Positions 1 to 13,500 of a stretch of 64,000 bases of DNA are shown piece by piece (within the stretch, counting starts at the first letter, position 1; every line of letters begins with the position of its first letter). The notes below the pieces were generated by a model. That model did no database searches and was not told the origin of the DNA. It saw only the letters and a list, made by a program, of their open reading frames with translations. Location of the stretch: assembly GCA_907163375.1 (NCBI GenBank), contig CAJQUW010005534.1:1-64000 (forward strand), in the 5' to 3' direction. Source of the stretch: Prostheceraeus crozeri. Taxonomy: Eukaryota; Platyhelminthes; Polycladida; Euryleptidae. Both the position numbers and the translations under genes were made by a program.

Positions 1-75
1 CCACCACCCACCCCCCCTCAACCCCACCCCCCACCCCACAAACACCACCACCCCCCCCACTCCCCCAAAGCAAAA
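1..75. other. C-rich patch at the left end of the G tract
   Basis: The first 75 bases are C/A-rich with almost no G, and the composition flips to G-rich within about 15 bases. This is the complement-like mirror of what follows, as if strand identity switched. A similar but internal patch lies at about 7,558-7,596. Confidence 0.8.
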
Positions 76-3000
76 CACAACGGCACAGGGGGGGGGATGG
101 GGGGTACGGAATGGGGGTGGGATCAACGGGGGTGCGGGACATTGTGTGGGGGATGTCATGTGGTTGGAGAGAGGGTTGAAGGTGGGGGGAGGGTGTGGGG
201 GAGCGGGCGGGGTCGTATTGGTGGCACGGGGCGGTGAGCTGTATGGCTTGGGTCGATGGGCATGAGGGGGGATGATATGGAGGGTGGTTTGAGGTGATGT
301 GTGGGCCTGGGGGGGGGAGTATGGGGGGGGGATGTCTTGGTGTGTAGGGGTTGATGGGTAGACGGGGAGTGGACGATGAAGGGGGGGGGTTACGTGCGGG
401 TGCCGGATCCGTTTGGAAGAGGGGGGATGGGGAAGCGGGGGGGGGGGGGGTTGGAGTGCTTTGGCGCGGCGTTGTCTAGATGCGTTATGGTGGATTTTGG
501 TGGTCTGCGATTAAGTTGCGGCGAGAGGAGGTCTGGAGGTGCGGGTATACGTTGTGGCTATTGGGTAGGTGTTGCGGTGTGTGGACTGATTAGTTCGTGC
601 CTGGGTTGGGACTTGGTTTATGGTTGCGGGGGGGGCGGGCGGCGAGCGGGAGCGGCGGGGTTGGGGAGTGAGTATGTTGGGAGCCGGATGGACGTGGGAA
701 TGGGGGGGGGCATGGTGCGCTTGTGGGACGCGACTGGAGATGCCGGGGCAGAGAGGCATGGGGGGGGGGCGCCCTGGGTGGTTTGGCGGTTGCAGGCGTT
801 GAATTCCATGGAGGGGCGGGACCGATGCGGAGGAGGTCGCTGGGGATGTTGTGGAGGCTGAGGACGATGGCTTTGGGGGGTGAGGGGCGGGTGAGGGGGG
901 GGGTTGGGGCGAGTGGGGGGCTTGGGGCGGTTGATTGCGGGGAGGGTGGGTCGGCGGCGAGGGGGGGAGGGCGTGGTGGGCCGGGATTTGGGTAGGGATG
1001 ATTGGGAATTGGGGGGCGCAATTGGGGGATGGGGGGGACCGCCGGTAGTGAGGGGGTTAGTTGAGAGGTACCGGCCGGGGTGGGGGGGGGATTGTTGTTG
1101 AGGGCCCGAGGGCGGGGGAGTGCTGGTGGTGGCATGATGCCTTGGGAGATGCGGGACACCAGGCGGGGGCGCTGGCCGGTGTGATGTTAGGGGGTGGTGC
1201 GGGAGAGGAGGGGCCGATGGCTGGGGGTGAGGGGTGGTATGAATGAGGTTGCGCATTGCGGGCGGGATGTGTGGAGCGCGTTTGAGAAGCGGCCGGGCTC
1301 TTTGACGAGGACGGAGGGAATGGAGGCAGGGGCGAGCGCGATCGGGGGAGGTGGGGGGGGGGGGGATTTTGGGGTGGGCGGATAGCCGGGAGGGGGGGGA
1401 GGGAGGGAGGGGAAGGGGACCGTGGGGGGGGGGCGAGGGTGCGGGGGCGGGGGGGCGGTCACAGGGGCGGGGTGGGCGGGCGGGGGGGGGGTGGATCGGG
1501 GGTAGGCGGGGGGGGGGGCGCGCGGGGGGGCGGCCGGGGTGCGGCCGCGGGCGATAGTGGGTGACGGGGGCTACGCGCGTGCCGGGGGGGGGGGGGGGAG
1601 GCGGTGGGGCAGCCCAAGGGAGCGGGTGGGGGGGGGGAAGCTGGGCCATGGGGGGAGGAGGTGGGGGGTGGGCGTTGGCGGGGGCGTTGCATGGTGGAAG
1701 AGGATGGACGTGGGGGTTCCTTGGTATGTAAGGGGAAGAGGTTCTTGATCGACAGGGAGGTTCGAACGTGGGCGGTTCGCGCGCGTGCGTAACAGTGGAT
1801 GAGACCCTCAGGCAGGAGAGCCGATAGGCAAGTCTCTGGCGCTAGGTAGGGGGCGGATGGGAAGGGTGGGGACGGCTGTGCGGGGGGGACGGGAGTCGCT
1901 GGGTGCAGTATCATGCGTCGTGGCGGGGGGCGCGGGGAGGAAGAGCGAGAGCGGAACTGGCGTGATGAAGCGGTGGGGGACGCAGCGGGAGAGGGCCACT
2001 GGGGTGGGTGCGTGATTTCGGGGCGGACCTGGGGCGGCACGCGAGGATGGTGTGGTGGCCGCTGCATGATTGGTGCCCGTGGCGCATGGATATTGGAGGG
2101 GATGATGGCGAAGTGCGGCTGGGTGGGGACTGATGACGTTAAAGTGGAGGGCGTGGCGGCCATAGCGGGGGTGGTGGTACGCGGGGCGCCGATGCGAGGG
2201 GGGCATCGTTGGCCGGACAGGGTGTGGGGGTGTCGACAGAATTGAGGCGGCGGGGATGACGTAGAGAGGGAGTTTCTGGCATGGGGCGGAAGCGAAAGGG
2301 GACATCGTAAATTGATTTTGTGTGAGTGAGGTCGTCACGCGGGGGTTATCGCGGGACCGTGTTGATGGGTGCGGGGGGTGAACTGGGGGGGGTGGGTTTG
2401 GGAATTATAGTTTTATTCGGGAGGAAGGGGGGCGGGGTGCAGGCATGGGGCGGGGTGGGGTAACAGTGGCGGTGGTAGAGCCTGTGGAGGGGTGGGAAGG
2501 GTCGAGTAGGGGCATTTGGGGCGCAGTGGCGGGATGGTGGTAGGGGGGCAGTTGCAGTATTGGGGGGTTAGGGAAGCGTTGAGGGGCGATGGAGCGCCAG
2601 GGCGAACGGCGTGCTGTGGTCATGGTTAGGGAGGCAACCCCCAAACCTATAGTGCCTGGGGTGGGGGGTGGGGGAGAGAGGGCTAGCGGGGCGCCCGAGT
2701 GTCTGGGGAGGTGGTGGGGTTTGGCTGTGGGGGGGTGGCGGGGATGTGGCTGTGAGGGGGGAGCCGTAGGGGCTGTTGGCAGCATGTATCTTGTTGGGGG
2801 TGTTGATGGGCAGTTGGGTATAGGGAAGGGGTGCTATGGGAAAAGTGGTAGTGGATCTTGGGTAGGCTTGGGTGAGTTTTTAGTTGGTTTTGGGGTGGGA
2901 GGAGTAGGGGTTGGAGGGGGAGTGAGCGGGTGGGGGATGGATTTGAGATGTGGTTCAGAGGGGTTCTATTGGGGGGCGGATGCGCGTGGAGGCGTGTTTA

Positions 3001-6000
3001 GGCGGATGTCAGGTGAAGGTGGAGGGGGCGAGAGTGGGTTTGAGTTGATGGGTGAGATGGGTGCGAAGGAGGCGGGGATGCGTGGGAAGGAGCGATGTGG
3101 GGGTTGGTAGGTGTCGGGAAAGACCAGTGGGGCATGCGGTCTACTGGTGGGGAGAATCGTGATGGGGATCGGATTGGATGATTTAGGAAGGGGGAAGGTG
3201 AAGATCATTTTGGATGTGCTATGGATGGTAGCGAAATGCGTGGGGTGATAAGTGGGTGGGGCGGTGGGCTATCTTGGGGGATGGGAGGGGACCGGCGGCG
3301 GGAACGGGGTGAGATAGAGAGGAGTGTTGGTGAACTGAGAGTGGGGCACTGATGCTGAGAAAAGGAGGGCCTGGGGAGTATAATAGTGGGGTGGGGGAGC
3401 GCACGCTGTGATCTGGGTGGGCCGGATGGGGGGTGAACAGGTTGTGGTGCGGGGTGGGTGCTGGGAGAGTAGTTGGGGGGGGGGGTTTGAGACTAGGGAT
3501 GGGGGTGGCGAGCCAGCGCGTCGAGGGGGGGTGAGTCTCGGACGCATTAAGGTTTTGGATGGGGGCGGACATGGGTGTGTGGGAGGGGTGCGTGGTGGTA
3601 TAGGGGGGGAGAGGGAGGAGGTGTGCTGCGGGGGGAAGTGAGGGTGAGTGGAGGGGATGAGGCGTGTTGGGGGGGTGGGGCGGGGTGGAGTGCCGGGTTC
3701 TATGGGGGAGTGCGTGGGTGTGGGTGCGAGCATCTCAGCATGGCAATCCTCGGGGTCGGCTTTAGGGTCGGCCTGGGGCTGCGGGGTGAGGTGGTTGGGG
3801 GTGTATGTGAGGTGGGGAGGATTAACCGGGAGGGCTGCGGGTAGTGTGGGCCTTTGTGGGTGGTTGAGAAGGGAGAGGGGGTCGGGGGGGTGTCGCATGC
3901 GGGTTGTAATCGTATTGGCGGGATGCGTGTTGGAAGACTTATAGGTGGGAGGTGGGAATGGTTAGAAGTGAGGGGGCTCATGAGAGGGTGCCTGGGGCTC
4001 TGGGGGTCGGGGGCAGCGGGCAATAGCGTAAAGGGGAAAATAGACGAGGTCGGGTAGCGTGGACATTGGGCAGGACGGGCGGCGGGGAGGCGGCTGGGGG
4101 AGGGTATGAGCAAGGGATTTCAGGGGCCGGGATGTGGGGGAGTAGGGGATGGGGTGTCTGGGTTCTAGGGGCTGGTATAGGCGGGGGTGATCGGGCGGGG
4201 GGGGTGTTGGGGTGGGGGGGGAGGGGGGTGGGCAGGGCGGGGGTGGAGGTGTGGCGAAGGCGGGGGGGGGTGGGGGGACTCTATTGGGCGACGGTGGCGC
4301 GGTCATGCATGGTGGGTGGGGGGGTGGTGGAGGGGTCGCCTGGAGGATGCAGCTGGCGAGCTGTGGGGGTGTCTGGTGCTTCTGTGAGGCGGGGGGGGGG
4401 GGGGGGGTATTTTGGCGGGTTTGGAGGATAGTGGAGGGTTGCTTGGGAGGACTGGTGGGGAAAGGCGGTGATGGGTTGGTGTTGGGGTGGCGCGGGGGTA
4501 ATGAGGGTGAGGGCGGGGTGGTGGAGAGAGAGAGGCTGAGGGGGTGAGGCCTAGCGCCGCTGGGGGTTGGGGGAGGTGGGGGGTGGGGCTGGGTCGAGGG
4601 GAGGGGCGAGGGTGGCGGGGGGCGGAGGGGCTGGCGGGGAGGAGACGAGGGGGGTTGGCGGGGCCCTGGGTGGTGGGGATGGGGGGACGGGGGGTGTGCG
4701 GCTGGGGGTTGGGGGGGGTGGAGGATGTGGGTCTGGGGGGATGGGGGGGAGGAGGTTTGGGGTGAGCTGCTATGTGTGTGTGTATGGCGGAGGGTGCTGG
4801 GGTGAAGTAAGCGAAGGGGAGCGGGGTGGGCTGCGGGCCCGTGGGGTGGGTATGATTTGGCTGATGGTTTTGGGCTTGGGAGGGTGGGGTTGGGGGGGGT
4901 GGGTGGGGTATGATTGGATTATTGGGGGTAGAGGTGGCGGGGCGGGTACCAGAGTCGGCGGGTGGGCGGAGCTCGGGGGCAGTGGTGTGGGATGGGGGTT
5001 AGTGGTGTGGCGGGGTTGAGTGGCGATGGGGGGCTGGAGCGTGGCAGGGTATGCAGGGGGCGGGGCGGTTGGGGGGTTCGTTGGGATGGGCAGAGGGTGG
5101 TGTTGGGGGGGGTGCGTTGGTGGGGTTAGGGGGTCGGAACAGGTGCTGGCTGGGGCGGGGCGTGTGTAAGGGGTGCGGGGGGTTTAGGGGTTAAGGGTGA
5201 GGGCGTGTAGGTTGGAGGGGGGGGGGGAATGTTGAGTTTGGGAGGTGGGGGTCGGGGGGGTCGTGTTTTGTGTGGGCGGGTGGGAGGGTGTTAGTTCTCT
5301 AGGGTGCGGGAATCGCTTGCGGGTCGATCGGGGGGGCATGGTGGGGTGGCGTTGGCGGGCGGGGCTGTGAAGCGTGTGCTCGGAGGAGCGTGATGCGGGG
5401 GATTCGTAGGTGTGAATATGGGAGAGGTGGTGCTGTATGGCTGGAGCGGGAAGATTTGAATCGGGATGGGAGTGGGGTGAGATGCGGTGGGGTTGGGGGG
5501 TGGTTGGAGACAGGTGGGGCCAGGCAGGCGTGGGGAAAGGTTAGGGGGGATGTCCGTGGGTGTGAGGGTTGGTGGGTGAGATATGGTCCGTTTGGAATCA
5601 GGGGAGATATGGGCTGACGGGTGTTGGGGGGGGCGAGCTGCTGGGCTCTGATAGAGGCGGCGCAGAATGGTGAGTGGGCAGCAATGCGTGAGTTGCGGCG
5701 TAGGGTATGTGGCAGGGCGGCGGGGTCCGCGCAGGGGTGGGATGTAGGCGTGGGGCGAAGGGTCGGGGGGGAGATGGGGGGGCATGCGGGATGAGGATGG
5801 GTCCATCTGCGACGAGGGGGTCGGTGGTGTCGAAAGTTGGTGAGGGGATCTGGCGTTTGGGATGGGGCCAGGGACGGCGGTCGTCGGGGGGGAGGGGTAG
5901 GGGGGGATGGGGGATTACTGAGAGCGAGGGGGTGGACTGGGGGGGGTTCGATGCCATGGTCAAGGGGCTCGTGAATCGGTGGGGATGGGCGATGCCATGT

Positions 6001-7557
6001 TGATGGTTGGGCGGGCGGGGTGGGTGGTTAAGGAATGGGGGCTACGGTGGTAGGCTGCGGTTTTCGTGGTGGTTGAATCGGTAATAGGGCTTGTATGGTG
6101 CATAGCTGATGGAGTAGCCTGCGGACGGAGGAGGGAGGGTGGCGGGGTAGGTGATGTGTGGCGTATTGCGTGTGGGGAGGACGCGGGAGGCTGGGGGGGT
6201 GAGTAGGGCGGCGGCTGGACGTGGGGTCGAGGTGGGGTGTGGGGGGGCCGAGCTGGTCGGTGGGAGTGGTCGGGGGCTGCGCGGGGATGAATGGGCTCTG
6301 TCGGCGGGGGGAGGCGGGGGCAGGGTGGGGTGGGTGCGCGGGGATGGAGTGGTCGGGTGGTTGGGGGCATTGGTGGTGTGCGATTGGGGCTTCCGATGAT
6401 GACGGATAACTCGGGATAGGTCAGTGGGGGGCGCGTGGATTGAAGGCTGGAAAGGGTTGTGTTTCAGAGGAGGGTAGTGAGGTTGGTAGGGTGGGGCGGG
6501 TTGCGGGCCGGGGGCGTTAGCCATGAATGAAGGCTGGGGCGGGTGTATATTTATGGGGTGGAGGTGGAGCGTTAAGCAGACAGGCGCAAGGGGGGGGCAG
6601 GATAGAGGCGGTAGGTAGTTGCGCGTAGGGGAGACGGAAGGGTGGCTCGCATGGTGGGTGAAGGGAGCGGGAATGGGGGGGCGGCATGGGTGGAATGCTT
6701 TTATTGAGCCGCGGTTTTTGATGCGGGGGGCGCGGATGGGTGCGGCCGGCCTAGGGGGGGCGTAATGGACGGCTGATCGGGCGTGTGTGGGGTATGGATG
6801 GTGACATGGGGGGGGCGGTGCATGGATGGCGGGGAGAGATGTGGGAGTAAGGATGTCGGGTGCCTTTGAAAGGTTGAGGGGGGGGTGAGGGGGGGTGGGG
6901 GGCCTGGGGAGAAATTGGCAGCTGGTGGGCTGGGGTGGGTTGAGGTTGAGGGCGGAGGAGAATGAGGCTGGGTGGGGGTGGGGGAGGGTTAGGCGCGAGG
7001 TGTGTCGGGTGATGATGGGGTTGGCGTTCGGGGAATTGGGGATGGCGGCAGAGGGGGGGGGTGGGGCGGCTGGGAGGATGGGGGGAATTGAGTCCGATAG
7101 GGGGCGGGCGGGAAATGGGGCGGGGGCGGGAGGGAGGGTGAGGCCGGGTAGATCGTGAGCGGGGGACACTGAGGCGCAACGAGGAGGGGAAGGGGGTCGC
7201 GGGGGGGGGGTGGGGCTGAGGGGTCTTGATCGCTGGAGGGGTGGGGGTGAAATGTTTTTGGGTGGCAGGGGGGAGCGGTGGTCGGGGGGAACATGGAGGG
7301 GGTGGGGTCTGGGGCTGGTGGCGGGTGCGGTGAGGCGTGTATTTAGTAGCGGGGTATGGGGACGGCAATGGGATGGTGGGGGGGTGAGCTCGTGGAAATA
7401 GGGATAGGGCTTATGAGGGAGGTAGACGGGTGCTGCGAGATGGGAAGGAGCGGGTTCAGGGGAGGCTGGCAAGACAGGCGTTGGCGGGCGGGAGAAGCGG
7501 GTCGGGGGGGCGGGGGGAATGCGGTGCCTGCGTGATGGTGGGGGCTATTTGATATGC

Positions 7558-7596
7558 GTACCACTAACACTACCCAACCTACCCAAATACCCCCGT
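7558..7596. other. Internal C-rich switch patch in the G tract
   Basis: A stretch of about 39 bases rich in C and A, including ACCCAACCTACCC and ending in CCCCC, sits alone inside the G-rich tract. It is followed at once by GTGGGGG, so the turn point can pair as a short hairpin. Confidence 0.75.
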
Positions 7597-10500
7597 GGGG
7601 GCTCTTGTTTGGGAATGGGGGTGGTGATGTGGGTGGGTGAGGGAGCCTTTCGTGTTAGGATGGTATCTCGGGAGGCCGGGGGAAGGAAGGTAGACAGAGG
7701 TTGTTGGGAGTGGTGGGGGGATGGGCGGGTGTTGAGGGAGAACTGGGACTGCAGATCGAATCGTGGTAGAGACGGGGCATAGCGGCTCGTGATAGAGCCG
7801 GGGATTGTTGGGCGGAGCTCGGAGGAGAAGCAGCTGGGGCTGAATGGTGAGGAGGGGGAGCTGGGGGCGTGGAACAGGGTGAGAGCACCGCACATTGTGC
7901 AGCAGGTGCCAGGTGGGGGGGGGGCGCGCGGTGCGTGGGTGCGGTTGAGGGATTTCTGGTGGGTGGAGTCGAGGGAGCTTGGCCGGAGGTTGCGGACGCG
8001 AGGTGGTGGTTTGGGGGGGGTGGTGGGAGGATCGTGGAGTGATGTATTAGGGGGTAGGGGGAGTGTGGGAGAGGGCTCGATATCTTGCGTGCGTGAGGTG
8101 GGAGGGGTATTTGATGGGTGGGGGTATGGGCGCGGGGGGGGGGTTTCTATGGTTGGGAGGGGCGCTGGGATAGGGGGGCGGGAGGCTGGGGCGGGCTTGC
8201 GGGACGGTCGTGGGGGGGATTGGGACATGGGGGGGAGGGGACTGGGTGACTGGATCGATCGGTGCTGGGGGGGAGATCACTGGGTGCGGTTTGAGTGGGG
8301 GGGAGGGGGGGCCTTGGGATTGCGGGGGCCCTGACACTGGTGTACGTGTGGCTATGGAGGGGCTGGTTGTAGGGTTTCTGGGTGGTGCGCTTCCTGGGCG
8401 GCATCAGGGGGGAGAGGGGTTGCGCGTGGAGTGTGGTGACTGAGCAGGGAGGATTTACTAGTTGGTGGGGGCGTGAGGCTAGAGGTTGCTGATGTGGATG
8501 GGGTGTCATGGAGCGTGGGTTGGGGAGCTGGGGGGAGGATGGAGTATGGGGGAGGACTGGGGGATATGGTTGACGTGTTCTGGGGTGTCGGGGGGATCTT
8601 GGTGGGGGGGGGGTGTTTGTGTGTTTGAGAAGGGGGTGGAGTGGGCGGCCGGGATTGAGGGGTTAGGTGGAGATTCGGGAATGCAGTCGTTTTGTGTATG
8701 AAGACGGGGGCACGAATGGGTAGGGCTGCGGACAGTCGTGGGGGGGGACGTGGGGGTTGGGTGGCGTGGGGGAATAGGGGGGGCAGGGGGGGGGGGTGTC
8801 TGGGGGGGGCGATTTTGGGCGGCGGGTTAGGCGAAAGGTGGGGCGGAGGGAGAATTGAGATTGGGGCGTGGAGGGGTTAGGGGTTTCATGCGAGGTGATG
8901 CTGTAGATGGAGGTGGGGCGCGGATGATGGGCGGGGGCGGGACTTGGGGGGCCGGGCAGTTGTGGGAGGCGTTGAGGGGGTGGCGCGGTCTAGCGGGTGC
9001 GAGGTAGAGGGGGGGGGGGGGGATTGGCCTGAATTCTGTTGGACGGGATTGCTGGGTCTGATGGTTCGGAGAGTTTCCATGGGCGGTGATGGGTGGGTCT
9101 GGCTTTACGCTATCGTGGGTGGGGGGGTTGATGCATTGGTGAGGGAGTGGATGGCGAACTGTTAGCGGGGTGGGGGCGCATGGGGGGAGGGAGGTGGGTG
9201 GGTGGGTTGTGGAGCGGGGGTGGGGCGGTCTGGGGGGTGTTGGAGGGGCGGGGAGGGCTGGTGGGGTGTTGATTCGGGGGGGGTTGGTCGTGAGGGGTGT
9301 TGTTGGGGATCTGGTGGAGGCAGAATGGGGATGGGGATGGAGGGGTGGTGGGGGGGGGGCGGTCCTGTAGATGTCGGGGCGGAGATGGGCGGGGGCGAGG
9401 GGTCGCTTGTATGAGTGGGCTGTATGGATTAGGCGGTGGGGGATATGACTAGAGAGAGGTGAGTGGGCGGGGAGGTGTTGAAAAGTTGTGAGGAGGTGTT
9501 TGGGGATGCGGCCTAGCAGTGCGGGACCGGGGTGCCGGCGGTGGAGGGGGGTGATTGGGCTATGTTGGCGGTGCGGTGGGTTCGCGGGGGAATGGGGGGG
9601 TTGTGGCATGATGGTGGGTGGTGGGGGGTGGTGGAGCGTGACAATGCTTGGGTGCTGTTGTGGGGTGGCCGTGGGCATGTGGAGTGCGTTGGCTGTGCGG
9701 GGGGAGGCGGATGCTGAGTCGTGCGCAGATGCGTGTGGGGTGTCGTGGGTGGCTGGGAAGGGGCGGGCGGGGGGCTTGCGAGGGCGAGATGGGTCTTGCT
9801 GGTTAGGGGGGTTTTTCATGGGGTCAGGGGCGGGGGGGTTGTTGAGGTGGGGTCGGCGTATGGGGGTTGTGAGGAGGTGCGGTGGTTGTCTATGAGAGGT
9901 GGTGGGGGGGGGGGAGTAGGGGGAGGGTTGATGGGGAGCGCTGAAGGGGCAGTTGGGGGGCTGCGTAGATGAGGGAGTGTTGGGGGGTGGACGAGGGGTG
10001 GTAGGATGACGAGCCTGGCGGAGGGTCGGGCTGATGGTGGTGGGTGGGGGGGCAGGAGCGGCGCTGGGTGGGGGGGTTGGGCGATGTAAGGCGAACGGGT
10101 GTGGTGCTGCGGGGCTGAGTGGTGGGGAATGAAGACCTGGTTGCGGTGGGCCATGGGGAACTGGGGGCTGGCGCATGGTTGCGTAGATGGCGCGATGGTC
10201 CCTGGGAGGGTTAAGAGTGCTATGGGGGTAGGGCGGGCGGGTTGTGGTGGGTCTTTTGGCGCGCGGGGCTGACGGAGGGCCGCTGAGGGAAGGTGCTTAT
10301 AATCGTGGAGTGGTGGGGTTGCTCGGGGTTGGCCCGCTGGCTGCAGCATGTGGTGCGGATCTTGGATCAGCCGTGGCGGCGTTTGGGCGCGGGTATAGAT
10401 GGGGTATTGGTTCAGGGGCGGGGTGTGCGGGGGCAGTAATCGGGGGAGGGCGTGTGGCGCATGTGGTGGCGTGGTTGGGATGTGGTGGGGATGGGGAGAT

Positions 10501-13500
10501 GCGTGCGCGGGTGAGGGAGGAGGGGTGGGGGGGATCTGGGGGAGGAGGTTGTTCTTATGTTATGATAGGGGCTTTGGGGGGGGGTTGGGGCGGCAGTTGG
10601 GGATTGTGTGGGTGGGGGGTGAGGGTGAGCTATGTTGGGGAGGGGAGCTGACGCTATCCGGAGAGAGTTTGGTAGGCGTTGCGGCTGAGGGAAAGGAGGT
10701 TAAGTTGGGAAGTGCAGGCCAGTCCCGCGAAGGGGTGGCATGGCGTGGGGTTGGGGGGAACTTGGTGGGTCGATTGTGGGGTTCTGAGGGGGGGCGGTTG
10801 GGTATGGCTTGAATGGGGAGGAATGGGTAGGGGTGGGTTTAGGCTGGCGGACTCTTCGGGCGGAGGAAGTGTCTATATGGATCGGTTGATGCTGATGGTG
10901 GGGTGTGTGCAAGGGGATCTGGAGCTGGTCGGTTTGGTGGCAGGGGGGGAGGGGATGGGGAATGTTCTGATGCTTTGTGTGTTAGTCGCTGGAGTGCTGC
11001 TCTAGTCGGGGAAGGCGTCGCGTTGAGGGTCGCTCTGTCTGGCATGGGGAGGCAGGGAGGCGGATGTGCCGCTAGATGTACGAGATCGGTCGGTGAATCG
11101 GTAGGAATTTAGAAGGAACGCTCTGGATGGGGTGAGACGTCGGCGGTATTGGTCCTTGAGTTGCTTGGTAGCGATCTATTCGATCGGGATGAACCGGCGG
11201 TGATCGGTGTGCAGGCAGGGGAGATATCATGAGTGGGATCGGATGTAGGGGGGGGGGGTACGGGGGAGGCGAGGCTGGGTGCTACTTGTCAGGCGAGAAA
11301 TGTGGATAAGGCGGGCAGGGGGCTTGGAGGGGGTAAATTGGGGGGAAGAAGGTGGAGGCGGCGTCTAAGGTGGCGCATGCGATATGAGGGAGGCACGTGT
11401 GGGGGGGTTGAAGGATGCCGAGGCCGGTTGAGTGGGCAGGGGGGTGCGGTATCCCGGGGAGGCAAAGGGGAGTTGGGTTGGGGATGGGGATATTATGCAG
11501 AACGGGGTTTAGTGTATGGGAAAGTGTGGGTGGAGGGGATGGGACGAGGGCGGCTCCGTGAGCCGGGTGGGGTATAATCTTGGCGGGTCGCGGCGTTGGT
11601 TGTGTATGGGGGAATGCGTCTAGCCTGCGGTGATGTGGGTAGTGGCGAGGGGAGCAGCGCGTTAGCTCGGAGCGCGGGGATGGTTGATAGTGGGAAGTGA
11701 TTGGGGCGCGTGTGCGGTTTGCGAGGGGCGCGGGCTGTGGGGTGTGGGACTCCGCAGATAGGGTGGTGTAGATAATCTGGCGCGGAGAAGTATTGGGGGA
11801 AACGTTGGGTGGGTGGAAGAAAGATGGATGGTGGTGTTTGATAGAGAGGGCTGGGTGGGGTGGTGGGTGTGGAGGGGCGTGTGGGAGCGGGGTTGGGTTC
11901 CTGGCGTGAAGGGACGGGGGGGGCGTCGCGGGTTAGCAGTGGAGAAGCGCTCGAGGGGGAGGGGTATTGATGGGCGAGAGAGGGCTTGTAATGGCGGAGA
12001 CGGGGGTTGAGAGGTGGGCATCCGCTGCGACCAGTGGGAGGGACGTGTCTCGCGAGGGGAATGTTGCGAGGGGGTGGGTCGGTGGGGGATCGGACCAGGC
12101 CGGTGATGGCGGTGGAGGGGGGAGGGGAATAGCGTTTGCGGGCGTTTGGGGTGCCCGTCATTTGGAGGCTGCGGGCTGTCTGGGGTCGGCGGAGGATTCT
12201 ATTGCGGGGCGTGGGGCGGGGGCGGGCGGGTCAGGTCGTACGGGGGGGTCGCCATGGGTATAGGAGGTGATGGGGGCTTTGTTTGATGGGAATGGGTGGC
12301 GGGTGCTGTAGCGGGGTGGCGGCCGGATGGCGGGCTGGGTAGCGGCCGTGCGGGGTAGTGCCTCGGTGGCGGGGGGGATGGGTGATTGGTGGTGACCAAG
12401 GGGAGGGTCATGGGGGGGGGTTGTGGGATGTGCATGGGGGTGCGAGGAGCTGACGGGGGGTGAGGGGCTTTGCGGAGGGTGGCACCTGGCGAGGGGGATT
12501 GGTTATCTTTGTGATTAGGGTCTGGGGGCGTTGGCGTGGGGGTTATTTGAAGTGAAGGGGGCGGGCGCGAGGGGTGAGGTGGATGCGCAGGCGCGATGGG
12601 GCTCGAGGGGGGATTGGGTGGGGGGGTGGCTCTTGATCGTGGTTTCGGATGGATCGGATAGGTGATTGAGGGGAGCTGTGGGGAGATTGGCCGCCGATGG
12701 GAACGGGGGGGGCGGGATGTGTGCGCAGGGATGGGGCTAGCGCATAGGGAACTGGGTGAGCGGCCTAGGGGGGGGGTTAAGGGCTTTGAGACTATGGGAC
12801 GGTCATGCGGGGGGAGCGTGGCGGGGCGTGGTAAGTTGGAGTGTGGGGGGGCACAGAAGGATTGGGGTTGCGGGGGTGTTGCATTTTATTCGTTTGGTGT
12901 GGATGGGGGGCTGCTCGGGGGAGGGGCGTGTCCAGGGGGGGGCGGATGGGGGGCGTCGGGCTGAGATTGGGGTTCGGAGCTGCTGTGGGTTATAGGGAGG
13001 GGTTGCGGGAGGGGTGTTGTTGGGGGGGTTGGGCGGGTTGCTGCTGAGGATTTCGTGGGCGGGGGTGGGCCGGCTATGCCGTCGGTGACCTCGGGTACAG
13101 TCTGTGGCTGGGGGTCGGTGGGTTGCGGGTGTCTGTTGATGGTGTTTGGCGTGTGGGGGGGCGGAGTCTGTTATTTGGAGGCGTGGGAGGGGGCTGGATG
13201 GGCGGAGCCGATAGGGTGACTGGTGGATTGGTTTGGGGGGTGGGGGCGGATTGGGGCGGGGGTGGGGAGGTGGGGCGGGGGGGAGGGTGCCTGTGGGAGC
13301 GGCACCTAGGGAGGGCTGCAGGGGTGGGCCATGGCGGGTCGATGGGGCCGGGGGTGTGGAAGGGGGGGGATTGGCGGGAGGTACCGCATGGGGTGGTGGG
13401 GTGCGGGTGGAGGGTTGTCCGGTGGGGGGGTTGCGGCCGCTGGGTGGTATGGGGTCGGGAGATGGGGAGAGGATGCGGCGTGAGGGGCTGGTTCTGCGGG

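Noticed and set aside
1738-1800. tRNA-like T-arm (GGTTCGAA) in the G tract
   Set aside because: No acceptor stem, D-arm or anticodon arm can be folded around it.
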